A stretch of DNA of 64,000 nucleotides from Antedon mediterranea (lineage: Eukaryota > Echinodermata > Crinoidea > Comatulida > Antedonidae). Below, one piece after another: positions 57,441 through 64,000 of this stretch (position 1 is the stretch's first letter; every line of letters begins with the position of its first letter). Under the pieces are notes generated by a model, which made no database searches, was not told where the DNA came from, and saw nothing but the letters and a program-made list of their open reading frames with translations. Made by a program: the position numbers and the translations under genes. Location of the stretch: NCBI RefSeq assembly GCF_964355755.1, contig NC_092674.1, positions 6,825,001-6,889,000 of the forward strand, given 5' to 3'.

Positions 57441-57612
57441 TAAGGCTCTGTCTACACTATCAAACTTTATGTGACAGTAAAATGTGATGTGCCCATATAT
57501 GGACATGGTGAAATCATATCACTACCATACTTGGGCATAATACTACCATATTTGGGTAGCCTACATCACACTCTTTTTATCAAACTAGTTTGATATTGTA
57601 GACAGAGCTTTA
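57441..57612. mobile_element. family A MITE copy 11
   Basis: TAAGGCTCTGTCTACACTAT and TTGATATTGTAGACAGAGCT are the ends. The core has a duplicated ACTACCATATTTGGG. Confidence 0.85.
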
Positions 57613-57614
57613 GG

Positions 57615-58750
57615 CCAAGCTAACATTAAAAAAAAAGTTATCTAGAAAAAGAAAAAAAAAAAAAAGCAATACTCGGACAGAAGACATTGTCTACTAATAA
57701 GTTTAAGTTGATTTTAAAATGTCCTATTCAAGGATTGATTTCATTCATCTTCTTTTCTAATTAGTTGTCAAATTAGATTTTTTTTATAATATGTTACATA
57801 AATTCATATAGACAAATAAAAAATACAGTATGTTCTATTCAAACATTATTTATTCAGCATAGGTTTATTACATAACGATAAAAAAAGAAGAATTTAACAG
57901 ATTTGACATTATGGTAATCATGGACTATACTATTAACTATAAAACATTACCATAGAGTGATTACATTAATTTGATATCTACAATAAAAAAAAAATTCTCT
58001 AATAAATATCAAAAGTTGTGAGAATTTGTGTGTAAAATTTTTCATTATGAAAATGCTTGCTCGAAGACGTGGCTCACAAGATTATTTTCTATAATATCCT
58101 AAACCTGTTTTGTAATTCTGGTTGAATAGCCTGTAGTACTATCTAAATGTAATTCTTAATCATAAATTTGTATAACGATGACTCAACTAGTGCATAATAT
58201 GCTATCCATACATTCTGTTCTCCTCCGCTTATATTGCATATACAACCTGTACACTTGGCAATGGGAAGAATATGGATATGTCATTTCAAAGATGAACCTT
58301 TTTTTTTTGCATCAAGAAATCATGTACTCTGCAAAAACTTCTGACATCCTTGGGCGGGCCCTCAAGATGGCTTAATATATCCAGTATACAGAAAATGTTG
58401 TAGTGTGTTTTCGGAATACATTTTCCTACAATATGAATTAAAAAAATTCTGTTTTTGGGAGTGGTTTTTGATAATTAGAAGAAAACTTGCAAACATCACA
58501 TTAAACAAGAAAATTCTTTATGGGGATGGCGGGTAGGCTGTTTATCCTATTTATCGTTAATGTAGTCTATCCGTGCCTAATACCAAGATAAACTGACATT
58601 GGTCATAATAATATTGGACATAATTCATTTAGAATATATCAGGGATGGCAACCATACTGTAGATAGAGAGCAAATCTTCAAGTCAAGCAGTAAACCATTA
58701 AAAGCTGCCAGAGAGATGAGTGCCCATTTTGCCTACCACTGGATTTGACA
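57615..58750. other. AT-rich non-coding sequence
   Basis: No exon or repeat of note recognised; presumed intronic or intergenic. Confidence 0.45.
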
Positions 58751-58752
58751 CC

Positions 58753-58981
58753 TTAAGGATATATTGTCTTCCTGAAAAAAATCATTTTTTAAAATTGTTT
58801 TTTGTTGAATATGCCATTTTAATTCCACATATAGAAGTGAAAACATAATTTGTTCAGGGTTTTTTTTTCTATGGAAATGATTAAACTATGTTAAAACTAC
58901 AAAATGGCCTATTCAAAGTCTGATTATATTAATTTTCATTTTTCATATTTTGGGAAAGAATACATCTTTAAATGGATTGAA
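58753..58981. mobile_element. family E AT-rich MITE
   Basis: It begins TTAAGGATATATTGTC and ends AATACATCTTTAA, so the ends are inverted. Shared internal phrases TTTTTTGTTGAATATGCCAT and CAAAATGGCCTATTCAAAG recur at 63630-64000 and, inverted, at 35100-35370. Confidence 0.6.
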
Positions 58982-59084
58982 TTAAAAATTATAAAGTAGA
59001 ATTAGATAGAAGTTTAGTGAGAACATTTCTAGTTGGTAAACTGTATTTTTTTAACCTGTTTCTCTGTTTCTTCTTTTTGCCTAG

Positions 59085-59210
59085 ATGAACATGGCAAGCG
59101 GCAACGCTGTTCTGGGGACCAAGGGCCTGTACCAACAGATAGCTTGTGGTGACACCTCCAACGTTACCGTTCTGCTTCAGCGACTTCATAACATTAACAT
59201 CAAAGATGAG
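59085..59210 (+). CDS. single coding exon of an unidentified gene continuing right
   Basis: A 126-base exon between a strong acceptor (CTTCTTTTTGCCTAG at 59070-59084) and donor GAG|GTAAGA. It reads MNMASGNAVLGTKGLYQQIA then CGDTSNVTVLLQRLHNINIK and DE, 42 codons in phase 0. The other two frames have stops. Its base composition is clearly less AT-rich than its neighbours. The first codon after the acceptor is ATG, so the upstream exon may be untranslated. GLYQQIACGD...VTVLLQRLHNINIKDE has the spacing of the end of one ankyrin repeat leading into the next, which is inference only. No other exon of this gene was found in the window. Confidence 0.65.
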
Positions 59211-59334
59211 GTAAGAAGAGTTATTCTCCTCAACAATTTTTTCATCAGCCAGTTTTATTGTTCAATATTTTCTGTTAATTTGGAACTAGAAATGTGATAA
59301 CAATGCAGTTTTCTTTTAGTGTTTTATTTTATTC

Positions 59335-59835
59335 ATACTATAAAGGGATCATGTCAAAATTATTCTTTTACAGTTTTACAAATTAGAATAAATGCCATAT
59401 GATTTTAGTTTGTTTCAGCAGCGTAGGAGTTTATGAGTCCATCTGCCATAAGCAATGCTTACAATTATAAAAAATTGCATTAAAAACATGTAATTTCATT
59501 CTTTAAGCATTTATAAAGGAATCATGTCAAAGATTATTTTACTGCAGTTCTACAAGTCAGAATAATACCATATGATTTCAGTTTGTTTCAGCAGCGTAGG
59601 CGTTTATTATTCCGTCTGCCATAAGCAGTGCGTGTAATTACCCAGAATAGTTTGGTAAATAATTGCATTTAAAAAAGTGTAATTTTATTCTTTAAGCATA
59701 TTTTTATTAAAAGGGATCATGGCAAAAATGATTCTACTGCAGTTCTATGAGGCAGAATAATAGCATGGTTTTAGTCTGTTTATGAGTCCGTCTGCCATAA
59801 CCAATACTTTGTAAAAACTAAAATAATTGCATTAT
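59335..59835. repeat. tandem repeat, about 180-bp unit, ~2.7 copies
   Basis: Units share AGGGATCATGTCAAAATTAT, TTACAGTTTTACAAATTAGA, GTTTGTTTCAGCAGCGTAGG and GTCCATCTGCCATAAGC, starting near 59343, 59515 and 59710. Confidence 0.85.
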
Positions 59836-59923
59836 TTATTAAACAATATTTAGTTACTGCAGTAACTGCAGTAGAATAATTTTGACATGGTCCCTAAATT
59901 GAACCAGCGATATGAATAATAAT

Positions 59924-61080
59924 CTTACGAATACGATAACGAAAACGGGTACGTCACGCACACGTATTCGTTTTTCGTAAGCCAGTAAAAATCTGTTTCG
60001 CATGGCAACGAAATATTGAGGGCACCGTCCAAAATATGACTGCGGTAAATTGCGGTAAAGCGCAGGTACGTGTTGCTTGGTGCTTGGCTGTCTAGGCCTA
60101 GCGTAACATCAAAGCAAGTGAGGACTTAAAACTGCTATTTATCAAAATTGACGTGGTATTTTAGTAAATTACTTTAGTAAATTACTTTCAATAAAAGTAT
60201 AATTACCATACTGACGCGGGTAGAAGCCCATACTCGGGTATAAGCCCACCCCCGACTTTTGACTAATTTTCATGAAAAATGAGGCACTCGGGTATAAGCC
60301 CACCCATTAATTCGAAGATCTACAGTGTGTGTTGTAATACATTATTTTGTATTTGGCGACGTCCGTCCATACACCGAATACACCTACCTTTGATCATAAC
60401 CAAGCTAGGCTAATATACGCTAGGCCATATGAGGCCTAGCGGTCCTGTTTTGTTTACATTCCATTGCGGTCGAAGATCGCTTCACACACGACGCTACAAG
60501 TCGCCAAAACGGAAAACCACTATTTGGTATCGGCTGCCATAAACAAGCTTATTAAATTTCTTTGGTACATTTCTATTTAACGAACATTGTATACTTGCTT
60601 TTCTGCTTGATAAATTCTTGTTCAATTGATGTTTAAAATAAGATATTCTACGATAAATTACACGAACTATAAGCTTAATTTTCCGACACTCTGCACCTCG
60701 TGTATTTAGAGGCAACGTCGTAAACGTGAGGGCGCTCGCTCGCATGGTGAAATACACAGTGTACATGTGCTGTTTTTGACGATCTGCATTTTTGGATCCT
60801 CGGGTATAAGCCCACCCCCCAAACTTGACGTGATTTCATGTTCGAGGGGGGTGGGCTTATACCCTCGTCAGTACGGTATATATTGTAATCATGAATCATT
60901 CCCGATTCAAATGCAAAATGTGCAAAATAGATCAAAAACTATACTCGTTTTGTAGTTACTGTACGAATATGACTGGTGATATTCGTCAACACGAATACGT
61001 CTTACGAATATGAAATGGGGATCAGCTCAAAAGTTTCACAAATGTGTGACGTATTCTGTTTTCGTTATCGTATTCGTAAG
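59924..61080. mobile_element. 1.16-kb TIR element (outer), interrupted by another
   Basis: CTTACGAATACGATAACGAA on the left is matched by TTCGTTATCGTATTCGTAAG on the right, continuing as AAAC and ACGTCAC. Additional ACGAATACG words lie inside both ends. The inner element at 60211-60871 splits it. Confidence 0.8.
60211..60871. mobile_element. 661-bp TIR element (inner) with TA target duplication
   Basis: The left end CTGACGCGGGTAGAAGCCCA is followed by TACTCGGGTATAAGCCCACC. The right end is GGTGGGCTTATACCCTCGTC then AG. TA precedes (60209-60210) and follows (60872-60873). GGGTATAAGCCCACCC occurs four times in total. No transposase found; probably mariner/pogo-type. Confidence 0.8.
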
Positions 61081-61089
61081 GTTGCGAAA

Positions 61090-62450
61090 ACTCCCTATTA
61101 TGTAAGGTGCTGTTCATGAATACATATTTACTGATAGGCCTATTATTACAGTATGTTATATAGAGCCTTCAAAAAGTGCATGCACACTTATCCACTGGTA
61201 ATCACCATTAGTAATACCAAGGACAAAAATGTTGACTTTCTCACAATGATTGTCACAATACAAAACATTACCGTTATTAATGTTTACATATTTTAGTGAC
61301 CACACTTATGTACTGTAATGTGGAAAGAGATTTTTGTTCTGATTGCTATCTGGTAAGTAAATGTAAAAAAAGGAGGGATGCGGATTTAATGACAATTACA
61401 GCCGGGAGGTACTGTATACCTCCCTGATTACAGTATAAATTGGTTGCTGCCATGTACAATATGATTCTAATCACTGAGTTGAGTTTGAGTTGAAATTTTA
61501 CATTTTTTTAACCAGATGTGTACAGCTTTTTATCTAACTGTAATTGATGAATTAGAGTATTTTGCATAATATTACCCCTGGGATTTTCTCATTTGCATAC
61601 TTTAATATTCATCAATTTTCATTCTTTTAAATTTATTTAGTTATTATTTTCCAATATTTCTTGCTAATAATACAGTATTCAAATATAATCCTATTCAGTG
61701 ATAACCCTGTTATTAAGAAGACGCTTTTCTATGAAATGAGCAAAAGGCAATATATAAAACACTACAGTCAACCTCTCTATTTCTATATGTTCCATAAATA
61801 CAATTAACATAATTATAAGTTTCTGTGTGGGATGCATATAATGAAATCTTGTATGTACTGTACAGTATTCCTTACATTTGACATTTGGAGAAATATATTA
61901 ACTCTGCGGCCAATTCATTTATCCTATTTTAAGCTTTTAAGCTAAGTTTCTCCCAGTAAGGTGCATCTTTGTAAACATGCTGAATACAAAATTAGAAAAA
62001 AAAGGGGCAGTTTTTTGGGTTACGAAGATGTCCCCATAATTGTACTAGTAAATAATTTTTTTAAATGTATTCTATTCAACTCAATTCCTCAATGTACAGT
62101 ACTGTACCAACCCAGTGTGGTAACCGACTTTCCATACACTACTGTATCCTATCAACATTGCCTAATGTTACTGTTTTATTCAAACTGTCTGCTGTATGCT
62201 TTGCACATGACATAAGCTATGCGATTATCACCTACTGTATATTCCCATCTATTATTTAGGATAACTGGTTATTAAAATGACGCATATTTATACTCCGATG
62301 ATTTCAGTTTGTGCGATTTTATTCAACCGGTAAAACCTTACAGCTGTAAACACAATTTCAGACATAATTATAGAAACTCTATTTGCTGGAAAGGTTATTT
62401 TATATGTCTTGTGTTTTCTCATTTCAATGTACAGTAGAACTGTAGATAGC
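61090..62450. other. AT-rich non-coding sequence
   Basis: Contains TGATAACCCTGTTATTAAGA and CTACAGTCAACCTCTC (61690-61790), probably the edges of a decayed small element. No exon seen. Confidence 0.45.
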
Positions 62451-62900
62451 TTGACGTCTGTCTGCAGTATAATTTTGTATCTAAAACTATTCCTGTCATT
62501 GTAATCATAATCATCATCATTTTCATTACTCAAATCATAATTATTTTCATTTAAGTAGATAGCTTGCTCAGTCTGCAGAATAGTTACTGTATTTCAAAAT
62601 CATAGTTGTCATTTAAGTTATTCAATTGTTGTCAATTGTCAAAATCATCAATCATGATCAATTTCATCATTTAATCAATAATTTTAGACCTGTATCATCA
62701 TTATTATATCATCAGTTTTGTCAGCGTCATCTTTGTAATCATCATCATCTGGTTGATTATATTATCATTAGTGTTATTATTATCATTGTTATTATGATCA
62801 TAAGCTGGCCATCTTCATCACCATGTTTATCATTATTGTTATCATCATAATCATCATCATCATTATCATCATTATCATCAACAAACTTGGGGATATCATT
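62450..62900. repeat. ATC/ATT-rich simple sequence
   Basis: Irregular ATCATC, ATTATT and TCATTATCATCA runs over about 450 bases. The open frame at 62626 follows from this composition. Confidence 0.85.
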
Positions 62901-63625
62901 ATTACTATGATTATAATTTGATCTGCATTTCTTTAAAATGTATAAAGTAGTAGAAACATTAGTAGACCTATAATTATAATTAGTTTATAATTTTACAGTT
63001 ATAAAAAAGGCTATTCTTTCATTCATGTTTAATATCCATTTATCTGCCATTACATCAGTGCTGTATAAATTGGTACATGTTCTAAGCCTCCTGTGTACAG
63101 ACTATTTCTTTTTACTTATTTGCATTTAACTATTTAACAGTACAGTACCTTGTGTATTAACATAGCCTGGCTGCAATATTCCTTTTATTGCCTAGTAAAA
63201 CCTTACTGTTAGAATATCTAAGGAGAAAACTTTACTTTAGCTAATTGGAAAGTGAGCTGTCATTGATTTATACATTGTAGAATTCGTATTTATTCATGGA
63301 ATTTTCATTATTTATAGTCGGAATGAAAATGATTAATACTTTGTTTTTTGTATGAAAATCTAATAGAAAAATGAATATTATAAAATTGTTCATATACGCA
63401 TTTATATGTGTATAGTGTTGGAGCCTTTAATTTAATCGCAGGGCCAATAATTATGTTGTTAACGTCGGGCTACTGTGCTATGTAGAATGGTGTTTTTCCA
63501 AGACAGATGTTAGACAAATTTCCGGAAATTCTCAAGCCATTACACGGTATCACACATTTGGGTCGAAAAGGTCAAATATACTAGTTCTTATAGAATAAAA
63601 GATAATATTTTCAATTTAAAAAGCA
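62900..63625. other. AT-rich non-coding sequence
   Basis: No recognisable feature. Confidence 0.45.
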
Positions 63626-63629
63626 TTGT

Positions 63630-64000
63630 AATGTAAAGATATGAAATTGGACTATCAGAAAAATTTCATTAAAAAATATATTGTCATCTCTATAAATTGT
63701 TGATAATTTTTTTTTTAATATGCCATTTTAATGTTACAAAATACTAAATAGCTATTCACAATAGGCGAAAAATTTAATAGGAAAAAAATATATTACCTGA
63801 AAAAAACTGTAATTTAAAGCAAAATATAGTCAAATTGTCAGTTATTTTTTATAAAATGCTTGCTCTTTTTATGAGTGAAGTCATTATTTTTGTTGGTTTT
63901 GTTTTTCTTAATGAATAACTAAACAAATGACAAAATGGCCTCAAAATCTGATTTTATTAATCTTCATTTTCCATGTGTTTGGTAGAAAAAATATCTTTAA
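63630..64000. repeat. family E repeat, second plus-strand copy reaching the window edge
   Basis: AAAAATATATTGTCATCTC, TAATATGCCATTTTAATGTT and CTGATTTTATTAATCTTCAT lead to a terminal AAATATCTTTAA at the last base, paralleling 58753-58981. Confidence 0.55.

Noticed and set aside
62626-62850. Open frame with IIISVIIIIVIMIISW
   Set aside because: It results from ATC/ATT simple sequence.

Overview
This is a window of an animal nuclear genome. It is AT-rich, its genes are split by many introns, and most of the rest is mobile-element debris. The genes are clear orthologues of conserved metazoan genes. The presence of RFXAP, the overrepresented palindromic word TAGGCCTA, the dense small inverted-repeat elements, a DIRS retrotransposon and retained minor (U12-type) introns together suggest a marine invertebrate, most likely a deuterostome such as an echinoderm. 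The species assignment is inference.

Gene-bearing part (about 1.8-23.1 kb). Four genes could be reconstructed exon by exon with consistent reading phase: HARS1 (histidyl-tRNA synthetase, + strand, 1811-10226, 12 coding exons); ANAPC15 (APC/C subunit 15, - strand, 12631-11595, 4 exons); PPME1 (protein phosphatase methylesterase 1, + strand, 14071-19666, 11 exons); and RFXAP (RFX-associated protein, - strand, 23116-21942, 3 coding exons). HARS1 and ANAPC15 converge, ANAPC15 and PPME1 are head to head, and PPME1 and RFXAP converge. HARS1 intron 4 and PPME1 intron 2 both carry U12-type splice signals, and the PPME1 one is the rare AT-AC class. The introns hold many small elements: an 11-copy inverted-repeat family, a nested insertion with a 5-bp target duplication, an 810-bp hairpin element and tRNA-derived pieces.

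Gene-poor part (about 24-59 kb). There are no convincing coding genes here. It holds a relic DIRS terminal repeat (29.3 kb), several tandem repeats, and a 3.9-kb element with about 31-bp terminal inverted repeats that encloses a 1.9-kb satellite with a 476-bp higher-order unit (35.6-39.5 kb). A structurally complete but coding-broken DIRS-type tyrosine-recombinase retrotransposon lies at 41.45-46.7 kb, with inverted terminal repeats and an internal complementary region. Next come a cluster of a roughly 25-bp motif in both orientations with a small lysine/glutamate-rich ORF (47.2-49.5 kb), an interrupted tandem repeat with a G18 run (51.5-52.9 kb), and an 820-bp near-perfect palindrome (55.4-56.2 kb).

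Last part (59-64 kb). One good internal or first coding exon (59085-59210, unidentified, perhaps the start of ankyrin-like repeats) shows that another + strand gene continues beyond the window. It is followed by a 180-bp tandem repeat, two nested terminal-inverted-repeat elements (59.92-61.08 kb) and AT-rich simple sequence.

Identifications rest on comparing my own translations with the known protein families. No database search was possible.
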